A stretch of 64,000 nucleotides of DNA from Paracoccaceae bacterium (GTDB lineage Bacteria > Pseudomonadota > Alphaproteobacteria > Rhodobacterales > Rhodobacteraceae), in assembly GCA_024742455.1 (NCBI GenBank), contig JANSYL010000004.1:1-64000 (forward strand), read 5' to 3'. This document shows positions 8,449-17,991 of this stretch, piece by piece. Numbering within the stretch: the first letter of the stretch is position 1; each line of letters opens with the position of its first letter. The notes beneath the pieces were generated by a model that worked only from the letters and a program-made list of their open reading frames with translations, searched no databases and was not told the origin of the DNA. The position numbers were made by a program, and so were the translations under genes.

Positions 8449-8817
8449 ATGATCCAGATGCAGACCAATCTGGATGTCGCTGACAATTCCGGCGCGCGCC
8501 GGGTGCAGTGCATCAAGGTTCTGGGTGGTTCGCACCGCCGCTATGCCTCGGTCGGCGACATCATCGTGGTGTCGGTGAAGGAGGCCATTCCTCGTGGTCG
8601 TGTGAAAAAGGGTGATGTCCGCAAGGCCGTCGTCGTGCGCACCGCCAAGGAAGTCCGCCGCGAGGACGGCACCGCGATCCGTTTCGATCGCAACGCCGCC
8701 GTCATCCTGAACAACAACAACGAACCCGTCGGCACCCGGATCTTCGGGCCGGTGGTGCGTGAGTTGCGCGGCAAGAATTTCATGAAGATCATCTCGCTTG
8801 CGCCGGAGGTGCTGTGA
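8449..8817 (+). CDS. rplN: 50S ribosomal protein L14
   Basis: L14 (122 aa, the standard bacterial length) forms an inter-subunit bridge with 16S r[20 protein letters not shown] and the C-terminal [12 protein letters not shown] are nearly invariant across bacteria. The TGA overlaps the start of rplX in a TGATG arrangement. Confidence 0.98.
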   Translation: MIQMQTNLDVADNSGARRVQCIKVLGGSHRRYASVGDIIVVSVKEAIPRGRVKKGDVRKAVVVRTAKEVRREDGTAIRFDRNAAVILNNNNEPVGTRIFGPVVRELRGKNFMKIISLAPEVL

Positions 8818-9125
8818 TGGCTGCCAAACTGAAGAAGGGCGACCGCGTCGTCGTCTTGGCCGGCAAGGACAAGGGCAAGCAGGGCGAGATCGCCTCGGTC
8901 GATCCCAAGGCCGGCAAGGCCGTTGTCGACGGCATCAACATCGCCATCCGTCACACCAAGCAGTCGCAGGCCAGCCAGGGCGGGCGCGTGCCTCAGGCCG
9001 CGCCGATCCAGCTGTCCAACCTGGCGCTGCTCGACAAGAACGGCAAGGCAACCCGTGTTGGGTTCAAATTCGACGAAGACGGCAAGAAGGTCCGTTTCGC
9101 CAAGACCACGGGGGACGTGATCTGA
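8817..9125 (+). CDS. rplX: 50S ribosomal protein L24
   Basis: L24 (102 aa) starts 50S assembly and sits by the tunnel exit. The N-terminal KOW motif reads [20 protein letters not shown]. The ATG at 8817 was chosen because it overlaps the rplN stop and lies about 9 nt from GGAGG; an in-frame GTG one codon earlier is possible. Its TGA shares one base with the rplE ATG. Confidence 0.95.
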   Translation: MAAKLKKGDRVVVLAGKDKGKQGEIASVDPKAGKAVVDGINIAIRHTKQSQASQGGRVPQAAPIQLSNLALLDKNGKATRVGFKFDEDGKKVRFAKTTGDVI

Positions 9126-9685
9126 TGCTCGATACCGCCACTTATACCCCGCGCCTGAAAACGGTGTATCGCGAGGCCATCAAGCCCGCGATGAAGGAAG
9201 AATTCGGCTACGCCAATGACATGATGATCCCGCGGCTCGAGAAGATCGTGCTGAATATCGGGGCCGGCGCCGAATCCGTGAAGGACAGCAAGAAGGCGAA
9301 ATCGGCGCAGGACGACCTGACCGCGATCGCCGGTCAGCGTGCCGTCATCACCAAGGCCAAGAAATCCATCGCCGGGTTCCGCGTGCGCGAGGGCATGCCT
9401 CTTGGTGCCAAGGTGACCCTGCGCGGCGACCGGATGTATGACTTTCTCGACCGCCTGATCACCATCGCGATGCCACGCGTGCGTGACTTTCGCGGCGTGA
9501 AGCCGTCCTTCGACGGGCGCGGCAATTTCGCCATGGGCCTGAAGGAACATATCGTCTTCCCCGAGATCAATTTCGACAAGGTCGATGAGGTCTGGGGCAT
9601 GGACATCATCATCGTCACCACGGCGGGAACCGATGCGGAAGCGAAATCGCTTCTGAAAGGGTTCAACATGCCGTTCAACGCCTGA
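9125..9685 (+). CDS. rplE: 50S ribosomal protein L5
   Basis: L5 (186 aa) binds 5S rRNA and contacts the P-site tRNA. The segments [34 protein letters not shown] and PRVRDFRGV are conserved. The true start is the ATG overlapping the rplX stop, giving [15 protein letters not shown]; the frame stays open upstream but that is out of register with the family. Confidence 0.97.
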   Translation: MLDTATYTPRLKTVYREAIKPAMKEEFGYANDMMIPRLEKIVLNIGAGAESVKDSKKAKSAQDDLTAIAGQRAVITKAKKSIAGFRVREGMPLGAKVTLRGDRMYDFLDRLITIAMPRVRDFRGVKPSFDGRGNFAMGLKEHIVFPEINFDKVDEVWGMDIIIVTTAGTDAEAKSLLKGFNMPFNA

Positions 9686-9703
9686 CGCATAAGGAACAGA
9701 CAC

Positions 9704-10009
9704 ATGGCAAAAGTCTCCATGGTGGAACGGGAACGCAAGCGTCAGCGTCTGGTTGCGAAATACGCAGCCAAGCGCGCCGCGCTGAAGGACATCGCCGCCG
9801 ACGAATCGCAACCGATGGAAGAACGTTTCAAGGCGCGCCTGAAGCTGGCCAAGCTGCCGCGTAACAGCTCGGCCACCCGCCTGAACAACCGTTGCCAGCT
9901 GACCGGTCGGCCCAAGGCCTATTACCGCAAGCTGAAGATGTCGCGGATCATGCTGCGTGAACTGGCCTCCAAGGGTCAGATCCCCGGCATGGTCAAGTCG
10001 AGCTGGTGA
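9704..10009 (+). CDS. rpsN: 30S ribosomal protein S14 (zinc-free type)
   Basis: S14 (101 aa) binds in the 30S head near S10 and S19. It begins [14 protein letters not shown] and carries [14 protein letters not shown]. Only one Cys is present, so this is the long, zinc-independent form usual in alphaproteobacteria, not the short CXXC form. Confidence 0.96.
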   Translation: MAKVSMVERERKRQRLVAKYAAKRAALKDIAADESQPMEERFKARLKLAKLPRNSSATRLNNRCQLTGRPKAYYRKLKMSRIMLRELASKGQIPGMVKSSW

Positions 10010-10022
10010 GGGAGGGCACGAT

Positions 10023-10415
10023 ATGAATGATCCTATCGGTGATATGCTGACCCGCATCCGCAACGCACAGATGCGCGGCAAGACCGTGGTCGACACGCCC
10101 GCCTCGAAGCAGCGCGCCCGCGTTCTCGATGTGCTGGTCGATGAAGGTTATATCCGCGGCTACGAGGCCAAGACCGGGGCCAATGGCCACCCGGCTTTCG
10201 AGATCGGCCTGAAATACTACGAAGGCACCCCGGTCATCCGGGAGCTCAAGCGCGTCTCGAAGCCCGGCCGCCGGGTTTATATGGGCGTCGAAGATATCCC
10301 GCAGGTCCGCCAGGGCCTGGGTGTGTCCATCGTCTCCACGTCCAAGGGCGTGATGTCGGATGCAGCTGCACGCAGCGCCAATGTTGGCGGTGAAGTGCTC
10401 TGCACCGTATTCTAA
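10023..10415 (+). CDS. rpsH: 30S ribosomal protein S8
   Basis: S8 (130 aa) is a primary 16S rRNA binder and in E. coli the translational repressor of the spc operon. It begins [16 protein letters not shown] and ends with the conserved block [22 protein letters not shown]. The start is set by this conserved N-terminus; an upstream frame extension overlaps rpsN and is discarded. Confidence 0.97.
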   Translation: MNDPIGDMLTRIRNAQMRGKTVVDTPASKQRARVLDVLVDEGYIRGYEAKTGANGHPAFEIGLKYYEGTPVIRELKRVSKPGRRVYMGVEDIPQVRQGLGVSIVSTSKGVMSDAAARSANVGGEVLCTVF

Positions 10416-10426
10416 GGGGGGCTGAG

Positions 10427-10960
10427 ATGTCTCGTATTGGTAAAAGACCGGTCGAACTGCCCTCGGGGGTGACCGCCTCGGTGGCGGGTCAGACGATCGA
10501 AGTGAAGGGGCCCAAAGGCGCCCGCAGCTTCACCGCGACCGATGACGTCACCCTGAGCGTCGATGACGGCAAGGTGCTGGTGGAACCGCGTGGCAAGTCC
10601 AAGCGCGCGCGCCAGCAATGGGGCATGAGCCGGACGATGGTGCAGAACCTCGTCACCGGTGTCACCGACGGGTTCAAGAAAGAGCTGGAGATCCAGGGCG
10701 TGGGTTATCGGGCGCAGATGCAGGGCAACACCCTGAAACTGTCGCTGGGCTACAGCCACGATGTGGATTTCGCGGTGCCGCAGGGTGTCACCGTGACCTG
10801 CCCCAAGAACACCGAGGTGGTGATCGAAGGGTCCGACCAGCAGCTGGTCGGCCAGGTGGCTGCAAACATTCGCGAATGGCGCGCCCCCGAGCCCTACAAG
10901 GGCAAGGGTATCCGCTACAAGGGCGAGTATATCTTCCGCAAGGAAGGCAAGAAGAAGTAA
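10427..10960 (+). CDS. rplF: 50S ribosomal protein L6
   Basis: L6 (177 aa) has two related domains and binds 23S rRNA near the factor-binding site. [15 protein letters not shown] opens the protein and [14 protein letters not shown] is the conserved C-terminal loop. AAGGGGGG precedes the ATG. Normal length and position between rpsH and rplR. Confidence 0.97.
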   Translation: MSRIGKRPVELPSGVTASVAGQTIEVKGPKGARSFTATDDVTLSVDDGKVLVEPRGKSKRARQQWGMSRTMVQNLVTGVTDGFKKELEIQGVGYRAQMQGNTLKLSLGYSHDVDFAVPQGVTVTCPKNTEVVIEGSDQQLVGQVAANIREWRAPEPYKGKGIRYKGEYIFRKEGKKK

Positions 10961-10971
10961 GGGCTGCGAAC

Positions 10972-11331
10972 ATGGCACTGTCGAAACGAGAGCTGTTCCT
11001 GAAGCGCCGCCTGCGCAACCGGAACAAGATGAAGAAAATGGCCAACGGGCGTCCGCGCCTGTCGGTGCATCGGTCGAACAAGAACATCAGCGTCCAGCTG
11101 ATCGACGACGCCAATGGCGTGACGCTGGCTTCGGCCTCGTCGCTGGAATCGTCGCTCGGCGTGGTCGGCAAGAACAATGTCGAGGCGTCGGCCAAGGTGG
11201 GCGCGGCGATTGCCGAGCGCGCCAAGAAGGCCGGGGTCGAGGAATGCTATTTCGACCGGGGTGGCTTCCTGTTCCATGGCCGTGTCAAGGCATTGGCCGA
11301 TGCCGCCCGCGAGGGTGGCCTGAAATTCTGA
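10972..11331 (+). CDS. rplR: 50S ribosomal protein L18
   Basis: L18 (119 aa) brings 5S rRNA to the central protuberance. The segments [27 protein letters not shown] and the C-terminal [18 protein letters not shown] are typical. The ATG giving [13 protein letters not shown] was chosen; a longer open frame upstream overlaps rplF. A 92-nt gap with the hairpin AGGGCG/CGCCCT (11339-11360) precedes rpsE. Confidence 0.96.
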   Translation: MALSKRELFLKRRLRNRNKMKKMANGRPRLSVHRSNKNISVQLIDDANGVTLASASSLESSLGVVGKNNVEASAKVGAAIAERAKKAGVEECYFDRGGFLFHGRVKALADAAREGGLKF

Positions 11332-11438
11332 GACTTGCAGGGCGTCCCACGGGGCGCCCTCGATGATCCGGGGGTCTGTTGCCCACCGGGATCGAGGCAA
11401 CCGGCGCAAGGCGCGCCACCTGATTGAAGGATGCCACC

Positions 11439-12017
11439 ATGGCAGAACGTGAAAACCGAGGGCGTGGCCGCGGCCGCAACCGCGAAGAGGAAACGCCGGA
11501 ATTCGCCGACCGCCTGGTCGCGATCAACCGGGTGTCGAAAACCGTGAAGGGGGGTAAGCGCTTCGGCTTTGCAGCCCTCGTGGTGGTCGGCGATCAGCGG
11601 GGCCGCGTGGGCTTTGGCAAGGGCAAGGCGAAAGAGGTGCCCGAGGCAATCCGCAAGGCCACCGAACAGGCCAAGCGCCAGATGATCCGCGTGCCGCTGA
11701 AGGAAGGCCGGACGCTGCACCATGACGTGCAGGGCCATCACGGCGCGGGCAAGGTCGTGATGCGCACCGCACCCGAAGGCACCGGGATCATTGCCGGTGG
11801 TCCGATGCGTGCCGTGTTCGAGATGCTGGGCATCAAGGACGTGGTGTCGAAATCGACCGGCACCCAGAACCCCTACAACATGATCCGCGCCACCATCGAC
11901 GGGCTCAAGCAGGAAGCCAGCCCGCGCATGGTCGCCGCGCGCCGTGGCAAGAAGGTTTCGGACATTCTGCCCAAGCGTGATGATGCGGCTGCGGATGCTG
12001 TGAGCGAGGAGGCCTGA
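11439..12017 (+). CDS. rpsE: 30S ribosomal protein S5
   Basis: S5 (192 aa) contributes to decoding accuracy and mRNA unwinding. The N-terminal RNA-binding part contains [20 protein letters not shown], and the C-terminal half has [15 protein letters not shown] and [12 protein letters not shown]. The start is the ATG at 11439, 7 nt after GAAGGA; an in-frame TTG at 11424 would place that ribosome site inside the gene. Confidence 0.96.
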   Translation: MAERENRGRGRGRNREEETPEFADRLVAINRVSKTVKGGKRFGFAALVVVGDQRGRVGFGKGKAKEVPEAIRKATEQAKRQMIRVPLKEGRTLHHDVQGHHGAGKVVMRTAPEGTGIIAGGPMRAVFEMLGIKDVVSKSTGTQNPYNMIRATIDGLKQEASPRMVAARRGKKVSDILPKRDDAAADAVSEEA

Positions 12018-12020
12018 TCC

Positions 12021-12209
12021 ATGGCAAAGACCATCGTCGTCAAACAGATCGGGTCGCCGATCCGCCGCCCGCAGGACCAGCGTGCCACGCTGATCGGCCT
12101 GGGCCTCAACAAGATGCACAAGACGCGCGAGTTGGAAGACACGCCGTCGGTGCGCGGCATGATCCGCAAGATCCCGCATCTGGTGGAGATCGTGGAAGAG
12201 CGCGGCTGA
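12021..12209 (+). CDS. rpmD: 50S ribosomal protein L30
   Basis: L30 (62 aa) is a small 50S protein present in most but not all bacteria. [17 protein letters not shown] and [15 protein letters not shown] are typical. It follows rpsE after 3 nt. A 125-nt gap with a stable hairpin separates it from rplO. Confidence 0.96.
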   Translation: MAKTIVVKQIGSPIRRPQDQRATLIGLGLNKMHKTRELEDTPSVRGMIRKIPHLVEIVEERG

Positions 12210-12237
12210 GAGGCCGCCCGATCTTTTCGAAGAGATT

Positions 12238-12264
12238 GCCCGAAGCCTGTGACGGGCTTCGGGC
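12238..12264 (+). terminator. Hairpin between rpmD and rplO
   Basis: GCCCGAAGCC (12238-12247) and GGCTTCGGGC (12255-12264) form a perfect 10-bp stem with a 7-nt loop. No T-tract follows, so it probably attenuates or protects mRNA ends inside the spc operon rather than ending transcription. Confidence 0.5.
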
Positions 12265-12334
12265 GAAGACTGTAGCAAGCTGAGGCTGGCCCGAGTGTCG
12301 CAAGCGGGTCACGTCCGGCAAAAGGAGACGCGAC

Positions 12335-12805
12335 ATGAAACTGCATGAACTCCGGGACAATCCCGGCGCCGCCAAGAAAGCCAAGCGTATCGGGCGTGGC
12401 CCCGGCTCGGGCAAGGGCAAGACCGCCGGGCGCGGTATCAAGGGTCAGAAATCCCGTTCGGGCGTGGCGATCAACGCCTACGAAGGCGGCCAGATGCCGC
12501 TTTACCAGCGTTTGCCCAAGCGCGGCTTCAACAAGCCGAACCGCAAGGAATTCGCCGTGGTGAACCTGGGCCTGATCCAGAAATTCGTCGAAGCCGGCAA
12601 GCTGGACGCGAAAGCCGAGATCACCGAGGATGCCCTGATCGCCTCGGGCCTCGTGCGCCGCAAGCGCGACGGCATCCGGGTTCTGGCCAAGGGCGAGGTG
12701 TCGTCGAAACTGAAGATTTCCGTGACCGGGGCTTCGAAAGCGGCTGTCGATGCCGTCGAGAAGGCGGGCGGAACGCTGACGACGCTGGCGCAGGCCGACG
12801 CCTGA
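12335..12805 (+). CDS. rplO: 50S ribosomal protein L15
   Basis: L15 (156 aa) is a late-assembly 50S protein. The N-terminus [20 protein letters not shown] is followed by the Gly/Lys-rich block [20 protein letters not shown] and, later, [22 protein letters not shown] lies before the ATG. Normal length. Confidence 0.97.
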   Translation: MKLHELRDNPGAAKKAKRIGRGPGSGKGKTAGRGIKGQKSRSGVAINAYEGGQMPLYQRLPKRGFNKPNRKEFAVVNLGLIQKFVEAGKLDAKAEITEDALIASGLVRRKRDGIRVLAKGEVSSKLKISVTGASKAAVDAVEKAGGTLTTLAQADA

Positions 12806-12836
12806 GCGGCGATCCACCCTGCGACGGCAACACAGC

Positions 12837-12865
12837 TTGTGAGGGGCAGACCCGCCCCTTACATA
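12837..12865 (+). promoter_or_regulatory. Predicted sigma70-type promoter for secY-adk
   Basis: TTGTGA (12837-12842), a 17-bp spacer and TACATA (12860-12865) lie in the 129-bp gap before secY. GGGGC/GCCCC inside the spacer could form a short hairpin on read-through RNA. It would give secY and adk expression independent of the spc promoter. Confidence 0.5.
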
Positions 12866-12934
12866 GCCCCCAATTGCGCGCCATTCGGGCGGCCCCCCGG
12901 GCAGAGGCGCATCTAAGGCAGTTTGCGAGGCGGT

Positions 12935-14311
12935 ATGGCATCAGCAGCAGAACAAATGGCCGCGAACATGAGTTGGCGCGCGTTCGGTAAAGCCACCGAA
13001 CTGCGCCAGCGCATCTTTTTCACGATCGGCCTTCTGATCATCTATCGCATCGGCACCTATATTCCGGTGCCCGGCATCGACGGTGTCGAGCTGCGCAATT
13101 TCTTCGAACAGGCCGCAGCCGGCCTTGGTGGCGTGCTCAACATGTTCACCGGCGGCGCACTGAGCCGGATGGGCGTCTTCGCGCTTGGCATCATGCCCTA
13201 TATCTCGGCCTCGATCATCGTGCAGCTGATGGCGGCGATGGTGCCCGCGCTGGAGCAGCTTAAGAAAGAAGGCGAACAGGGTCGCAAGAAGCTGAACCAG
13301 TATACCCGCTATGGCACCGTGGCGCTGGCGACCGCGCAGGCCTATGGCCTGGCTGTCAGCATGGAATCGGGCGGCCTTGTCACCGATCCCGGCTGGTTCT
13401 TCCGCGCCGCCTGCGTCATCACGCTGGTCGGCGGCACGATGTTCCTGATGTGGCTGGGTGAACAGATCACCAATCGCGGGATCGGCAACGGCATCTCGCT
13501 GATCATCTTCGTGGGCATCATCGCGGAAATCCCGGCGGCGCTTGCGCAGTTCTTCGAATCCGGCCGGTCCGGCGCACTGAGCACGCCTGCCGTGCTGGGG
13601 GTCATCTTCATGCTGATCGCGACGCTGTTCTTCGTCGTGTTCATGGAGCGATCTTTACGAAAAATTCACATCCAGTATCCGCGCCGCCAGGTGGGGATGA
13701 AGGTCTATGACGGCGGGTCGAGCCACCTGCCCGTGAAGGTCAACCCGGCGGGCGTGATCCCGGCGATCTTCGCCTCGTCGCTGCTGCTGTTGCCGACGAC
13801 TCTGACGACCTTCGGCGGCGGGCAGACGAGCGGGCCGGTGATGGGTTGGATCCTGGCCAATTTCGGCCCCGGGCAGCCGCTTTACCTGCTGTTCTTCGCC
13901 TCGATGATCGTCTTCTTCACCTATTTCTATTCGCTCAACGTGTCCTTCAAACCCGAGGACGTGGCCGATAACCTGAAGAACCAGAACGGGTTCATCCCGG
14001 GCATTCGCCCCGGTGCGCGGACGGCGGAATACCTGGAATACGTGGTCAACCGCGTGCTGGTGCTGGGCTCGGCCTACCTGGCCTTTGTCTGCCTGATGCC
14101 GGAAATGGTGCGTACACAGCTGGCCATCACGGCCTATTTCGGCGGCACCTCGATCCTGATCATCGTGTCCGTCGGGATGGACACCGTGCAGCAGATTCAG
14201 TCGCACCTGCTGGCGCATCAGTACGAGGGGCTGATCGAGAAATCGCAGCTTCGCGGGCGCCGCGGCGCAGGAGCGGCCCGCAAGCCGCGCAAGGGACCGG
14301 CACGGCGATGA
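12935..14311 (+). CDS. secY: Preprotein translocase subunit SecY
   Basis: SecY (458 aa) is the ten-span channel of the Sec translocon in the inner membrane, working with SecE, SecG, SecA and YidC. Visible landmarks are [11 protein letters not shown] after the first helix, [14 protein letters not shown] with the plug region before it, and the cytoplasmic loop [13 protein letters not shown]. The C-terminal tail is basic ([17 protein letters not shown]). The ATG giving [17 protein letters not shown] was preferred over a TTG four codons earlier. The stop overlaps adk by 4 nt. Confidence 0.96.
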   Translation: MASAAEQMAANMSWRAFGKATELRQRIFFTIGLLIIYRIGTYIPVPGIDGVELRNFFEQAAAGLGGVLNMFTGGALSRMGVFALGIMPYISASIIVQLMAAMVPALEQLKKEGEQGRKKLNQYTRYGTVALATAQAYGLAVSMESGGLVTDPGWFFRAACVITLVGGTMFLMWLGEQITNRGIGNGISLIIFVGIIAEIPAALAQFFESGRSGALSTPAVLGVIFMLIATLFFVVFMERSLRKIHIQYPRRQVGMKVYDGGSSHLPVKVNPAGVIPAIFASSLLLLPTTLTTFGGGQTSGPVMGWILANFGPGQPLYLLFFASMIVFFTYFYSLNVSFKPEDVADNLKNQNGFIPGIRPGARTAEYLEYVVNRVLVLGSAYLAFVCLMPEMVRTQLAITAYFGGTSILIIVSVGMDTVQQIQSHLLAHQYEGLIEKSQLRGRRGAGAARKPRKGPARR

Positions 14312-14949
14312 ATATCATACTGCTCGGACCGCCCGGGGCCGGGAAGGGGACGCAGGCGCGTCTGCTGACCGACCAGCGGGGGATGGTGCAGCTGTCCACC
14401 GGGGACATGCTGCGTGCCGCGCAAAGCTCGGGCACCGAAATGGGCAAACGCGTCGCCGACGTGATGGCGCGCGGTGATCTGGTGACCGATGAGATCGTCA
14501 TCGGCCTGATCCGCGAACAGCTGGAACAGGGCACCGGCAGCGGGTTCATCTTTGACGGGTTCCCCCGCACGCTGGCGCAGGCCGATGCGCTGGGTGATCT
14601 GTTGGCCCAGATGGGCCAGGACCTGCACGCCGTGATCGAGATGCAGGTCGATGACGATGTGCTGGTCAGCCGCATCACGGCAAGGTCCACCTGCGGCAGC
14701 TGCGGTGAGGTCTACAACGACCTGACCAAACCGATCCCCGCGGATGGCAAATGCAGCAATTGCGGCGGCACCGAGTTCAAACGCCGCGCCGACGACACCG
14801 AAGAGGCGCTCAGGACCCGCCTGATGGCCTATTACAAGCAGACCTCGCCCCTGATCGGGTATTACCATGCCAAGGGGCTGCTGAAGGGCGTCGATGGCCT
14901 TGGTGAGATTGATCAGGTCGCGCGCGACATCGCGGTGCTTCTGGACTGA
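14308..14949 (+). CDS. adk: Adenylate kinase with zinc-type LID
   Basis: Adenylate kinase (213 aa) interconverts ATP + AMP and 2 ADP in the cytoplasm. The P-loop GPPGAGKGT is at residues 7-15 and the [10 protein letters not shown] motif at 82-91. The LID domain holds Cys 129, 132, 149 and 152 (CGSC ... CSNC), the zinc-binding set seen in long bacterial adenylate kinases and lacking in E. coli. Its ATG overlaps the secY stop, the usual secY-adk coupling. Confidence 0.97.
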   Translation: MNIILLGPPGAGKGTQARLLTDQRGMVQLSTGDMLRAAQSSGTEMGKRVADVMARGDLVTDEIVIGLIREQLEQGTGSGFIFDGFPRTLAQADALGDLLAQMGQDLHAVIEMQVDDDVLVSRITARSTCGSCGEVYNDLTKPIPADGKCSNCGGTEFKRRADDTEEALRTRLMAYYKQTSPLIGYYHAKGLLKGVDGLGEIDQVARDIAVLLD

Positions 14950-14959
14950 CGCCGGGGGC

Positions 14960-14982
14960 GGACGGTTTTCTGATCACCGTCC
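14960..14982 (+). terminator. Hairpin after adk
   Basis: GGACGGT (14960-14966) and ACCGTCC (14976-14982) form a perfect 7-bp stem 11 nt after the adk stop. No T-tract follows. With the new promoter starting at 14994 it marks the boundary between the spc and alpha units. Confidence 0.5.
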
Positions 14983-14993
14983 GGCCGGGGCCC

Positions 14994-15022
14994 TTGACGG
15001 GATTGCCCTAAGGGCATAACTG
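14994..15022 (+). promoter_or_regulatory. Predicted sigma70-type promoter for the alpha operon
   Basis: TTGACG (14994-14999), a 17-bp spacer and TAACTG (15017-15022) precede rpsM by about 150 bp. The leader downstream contains GC-rich imperfect inverted repeats around 15090-15120, a plausible place for autogenous control (S4 in E. coli; rpsD is not in this cluster). Confidence 0.6.
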
Positions 15023-15175
15023 ACCGACTTCCGCAAGGAATCAATCTTTAGGGGTGCGTCCGGGTTGCTGGTCCGCCCAAGCCGTTCAGGGGCCTTTGGC
15101 ACCGCCGCCAGGGGCCCTCTGTTGTGAAAAAAGGGCCTGGAATTACGGGCTCGCAACGTAAAGGAAGAGACGACT

Positions 15176-15544
15176 TTGGCACGTATCGCAGGGGTCAATA
15201 TCCCCACCGCCAAGCGCGTTCCCATCGCGCTGACCTATATCACCGGCATCGGCCACACCTCCGCCAAGCAGATCTGTGATGCCGTGGGCATCGACCGGAC
15301 CCGCCGGGTCAATGAACTGTCGGATTCCGAGGTTCTGCAGATCCGCGAACATATCGACGCGAATTACACCGTCGAAGGCGACCTGCGCCGTGACACCCAG
15401 ATGAACATCAAGCGCCTGATGGACCTGGGCTGCTATCGTGGCCTGCGCCACCGCCGGAACCTGCCGGTGCGCGGTCAGCGGACCCATACCAATGCACGCA
15501 CGCGCAAGGGCCCTGCAAAGCCCATCGCCGGCAAGAAGAAATAA
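15176..15544 (+). CDS. rpsM: 30S ribosomal protein S13 (TTG start)
   Basis: S13 (122 aa) sits at the top of the 30S head and contacts P-site tRNA and L5. It begins with a TTG codon: (M)[21 protein letters not shown], with AAGGAAGAG 6-7 nt upstream. No ATG or GTG in frame fits the conserved N-terminus. The C-terminal [17 protein letters not shown] motif is canonical. It heads the alpha operon. Confidence 0.96.
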   Translation: MARIAGVNIPTAKRVPIALTYITGIGHTSAKQICDAVGIDRTRRVNELSDSEVLQIREHIDANYTVEGDLRRDTQMNIKRLMDLGCYRGLRHRRNLPVRGQRTHTNARTRKGPAKPIAGKKK

Positions 15545-15559
15545 GGGAGGGGATCAGAC

Positions 15560-15949
15560 ATGGCACGCGATCGTCGTCCCGCGAAAAAGAAGGTTTCAAA
15601 GAACATCGCCGCCGGTGTGGCGCATGTGAATTCGTCCTTCAACAACACCAAGATCCTGATTTCCGATGTTCAGGGGAACGCCATTTCCTGGTCGTCCGCC
15701 GGCACAATGGGGTTCAAGGGCAGCCGTAAATCGACCCCCTACGCCGCGCAGATGGCCGCCGAGGATGCCGGCCGCAAGGCGCAGGATCATGGTGTCAAAA
15801 CGCTTGAGGTCGAGGTGCAGGGCCCCGGGTCGGGCCGCGAAAGTGCGCTGCGCGCGCTGGCCGCGATCGGCTTTTCCATCACGTCGATCCGTGATGTGAC
15901 CCCGATGGCCCATAACGGGTGCCGCCCGCCCAAACGACGCCGCGTCTGA
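15560..15949 (+). CDS. rpsK: 30S ribosomal protein S11
   Basis: S11 (129 aa) is a platform protein of the 30S near the mRNA exit. The segments [37 protein letters not shown] and the C-terminal [18 protein letters not shown] are conserved. GGAGGGG precedes the ATG. Normal length. Confidence 0.97.
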   Translation: MARDRRPAKKKVSKNIAAGVAHVNSSFNNTKILISDVQGNAISWSSAGTMGFKGSRKSTPYAAQMAAEDAGRKAQDHGVKTLEVEVQGPGSGRESALRALAAIGFSITSIRDVTPMAHNGCRPPKRRRV

Positions 15950-16067
15950 GGCCGACCAGAGTTTCCGGCGGGCTTCGTGCGAGACGGCGCGTGGCCCGCC
16001 CTCGTCATTTTGATCCTCGAGCGTCTCGGAACCCTGGATCGGACCGAGACAAGAATGGAGGCGACGT

Positions 16068-17084
16068 ATGATCCACAAGAATTGGCAGGAATTGATTAAG
16101 CCCACCCAGTTGGTGGTCAACCCCGGGGCGGACCCGTCGCGCAAGGCGACGGTCATTGCCGAACCGCTGGAACGCGGGTTCGGCCTGACGCTGGGCAACG
16201 CGCTGCGCCGGGTGCTCATGTCGTCGCTTCAGGGCGCTGCGATCACCAGCGTCCAGATCGACAGCGTGCTGCATGAATTTTCGTCGGTGGCCGGTGTCCG
16301 CGAGGACGTCACCGATATCGTCCTGAACCTAAAGGGCGTCGCGATCCGCATGGAGGCCGATGGCCCGAAACGCGTATCGATCTCGGCCAAGGGACCCAAG
16401 GTGGTGACGGCCGGTGACATTTCCGAAAGCGCCGGTATCGAGGTTCTGAACAAGGATCACGTGATCTGCCATCTCGACGATGGTGCCGATCTTTACATGG
16501 AACTTACCGTCAATACCGGCAAGGGCTATGTCGCCGCCGACAAGAACCGGCCCGAGGACGCACCGATCGGCCTGATCCCGATCGACGCGATCTATTCCCC
16601 GGTCAAGAAAGTGTCCTATGACGTGCAGCCGACGCGTGAGGGGCAGGTTCTCGATTACGACAAGCTGACGCTGAAGCTGGAAACCGACGGCTCGGTCACC
16701 CCCGATGACGCCGTGGCCTATGCCGCGCGCATCATCCAGGACCAGTTGTCGATCTTCGTGAATTTCGATGAGCCCGAAAGCGCGTCGCGCCAGGACGACG
16801 ACGACGACCTGGAATTCAACCCGCTGCTGCTGAAGAAGGTCGACGAACTGGAGCTGTCGGTCCGCTCGGCCAACTGCCTGAAGAACGACAACATCGTCTA
16901 TATCGGAGACCTGATCCAGAAGACCGAAGCCGAGATGCTGCGCACCCCGAATTTCGGCCGCAAATCCCTGAACGAGATCAAGGAAGTGCTCAGCGGCATG
17001 GGCCTGCATCTGGGCATGGATATCGTCGACTGGCCGCCCGACAACATCGAGGACCTCGCCAAGAAATTCGAAGAGAATTTCTGA
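16068..17084 (+). CDS. rpoA: RNA polymerase subunit alpha
   Basis: RpoA (338 aa) dimerises to scaffold RNA polymerase and contacts promoters and activators through its C-terminal domain. The N-terminal domain has [22 protein letters not shown]-type sequence at about residues 28-48. The C-terminal domain (about 255-338) includes [19 protein letters not shown] and [19 protein letters not shown] lies before the ATG. An acidic linker (DDDDDLEF) joins the two domains. Confidence 0.97.
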   Translation: MIHKNWQELIKPTQLVVNPGADPSRKATVIAEPLERGFGLTLGNALRRVLMSSLQGAAITSVQIDSVLHEFSSVAGVREDVTDIVLNLKGVAIRMEADGPKRVSISAKGPKVVTAGDISESAGIEVLNKDHVICHLDDGADLYMELTVNTGKGYVAADKNRPEDAPIGLIPIDAIYSPVKKVSYDVQPTREGQVLDYDKLTLKLETDGSVTPDDAVAYAARIIQDQLSIFVNFDEPESASRQDDDDDLEFNPLLLKKVDELELSVRSANCLKNDNIVYIGDLIQKTEAEMLRTPNFGRKSLNEIKEVLSGMGLHLGMDIVDWPPDNIEDLAKKFEENF

Positions 17085-17132
17085 CCCATGGAGGTGCGCC
17101 TTAAGGCGCGCCCTGCGGGTCCGTGAAACGGT

Positions 17133-17156
17133 CGGGTGCACCTTCTGGTGCACCCG
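17133..17156. repeat. Perfect hairpin after rpoA (GGGTGCACC family)
   Basis: CGGGTGCACC (17133-17142) and GGTGCACCCG (17147-17156) form a 10-bp stem on a TTCT tetraloop. It is the second copy of the palindrome at 152-175, with identical nine-base arms and a different loop. A second, less perfect hairpin around TTAA (17091-17111) lies just upstream. It sits between rpoA and rplQ and is probably not a strong terminator. Confidence 0.7.
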
Positions 17157-17245
17157 CCGCAAAACCCGGGCAATTCCGCCCCAATAGGTGAGAGGCCTGC
17201 ACGCACTGGCCTCCGGACAAAGCAAAATGTGAATGGAGACATCAG

Positions 17246-17668
17246 ATGCGTCACGCCCGCGGATATCGCCGCCTGAACCGAACCCATGAGCACCGCAAGG
17301 CTCTGTTTGCCAATATGGCCGGCTCGCTCATCGAACATGAACAGATCAAGACCACGCTGCCCAAGGCCAAGGAATTGCGCCGCGTCGTGGAGAAACTGGT
17401 CACGCTCGGCAAGCGGGGCGACCTGCATGCCCGCCGCCAGGCAGCGGCACAGCTGAAACAGGATGCACATGTGGCCAAGCTGTTCGAGGTGATCGGCCCC
17501 CGTTACGCTGATCGCGCCGGCGGCTATGTCCGCGTGCTCAAGGCCGGGTTCCGCTATGGCGACATGGCCCCGATGGCGATCATCGAATTCGTCGATCGCG
17601 ACGTCGATGCAAAGGGCGCGGCCGACCGGGCTCGTCTTGAGACCGAGGAGAGCGCAGAGGACGCGTGA
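17246..17668 (+). CDS. rplQ: 50S ribosomal protein L17
   Basis: L17 (140 aa) closes the alpha operon. [20 protein letters not shown] and the block [23 protein letters not shown] are diagnostic; the C-terminal extension after residue 115 is acidic and usual in alphaproteobacteria. TGGAGA precedes the ATG. The gap from rpoA is 161 nt and contains the hairpin repeat. Confidence 0.97.
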   Translation: MRHARGYRRLNRTHEHRKALFANMAGSLIEHEQIKTTLPKAKELRRVVEKLVTLGKRGDLHARRQAAAQLKQDAHVAKLFEVIGPRYADRAGGYVRVLKAGFRYGDMAPMAIIEFVDRDVDAKGAADRARLETEESAEDA

Positions 17669-17707
17669 CACGTATCCCCAATGAAGAATGACGGGGTCAT
17701 CGCCGGA

Positions 17708-17896
17708 TCAGGCGGTGGCCCTATTTCTTTCGCTGCACGGTTGGGGATTGCAGGTCTGGTCCGGGTTTTCGGCGCGACCGACCGTGTCTTCGGTCAGGGC
17801 AGAGCCCTCGCCGACGAATTCGAGCACGTCGCCGCGTTGCGCGGCCGAGATCCGCATCAGTCGCGCAAAAAGGTCAAGGTCCACCCGCCGGTCCAT
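17708..17896 (-). CDS. Possible small protein, opposite strand between rplQ and luxR
   Basis: A 62-codon reading frame starting MDRRVDLDLFARLMRISAAQ. An unusually strong ribosome site AAAGGGGGG lies about 5 nt before its ATG, and the first 45 codons use GC-rich third positions like the neighbours. It converges on rplQ and diverges from luxR. I do not recognise the protein; the N-terminal half is probably helical and soluble, and the last 15 residues (TCNPQPCSERNRATA) look less constrained. No plus-strand alternative in this 323-bp gap has a comparable start. Confidence 0.4.
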   Translation of the reverse strand: MDRRVDLDLFARLMRISAAQRGDVLEFVGEGSALTEDTVGRAENPDQTCNPQPCSERNRATA

Positions 17897-17934
17897 CCAG
17901 CCCCCCTTTCACCCAGGCGGACGGGAAAATACGG

Positions 17935-17972
17935 TTGACCGGATTCCGGGCAACCTGTCTAAAAGGACATGT
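17935..17972 (+). promoter_or_regulatory. luxR promoter with overlapping lux-box-like dyad
   Basis: TTGACC (17935-17940), a 17-bp spacer and TCTAAA (17958-17963) form a sigma70-like promoter 28 bp before luxR. A 20-bp imperfect dyad, ACCTGTCTAAAAGGACATGT (17953-17972), overlaps the -10. Its left half equals that of the Vibrio lux box and most positions pair. A LuxR protein bound there would more likely block than activate the promoter. Confidence 0.55.
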
Positions 17973-17991
17973 ATTTTCGGCTAGGACCCTA

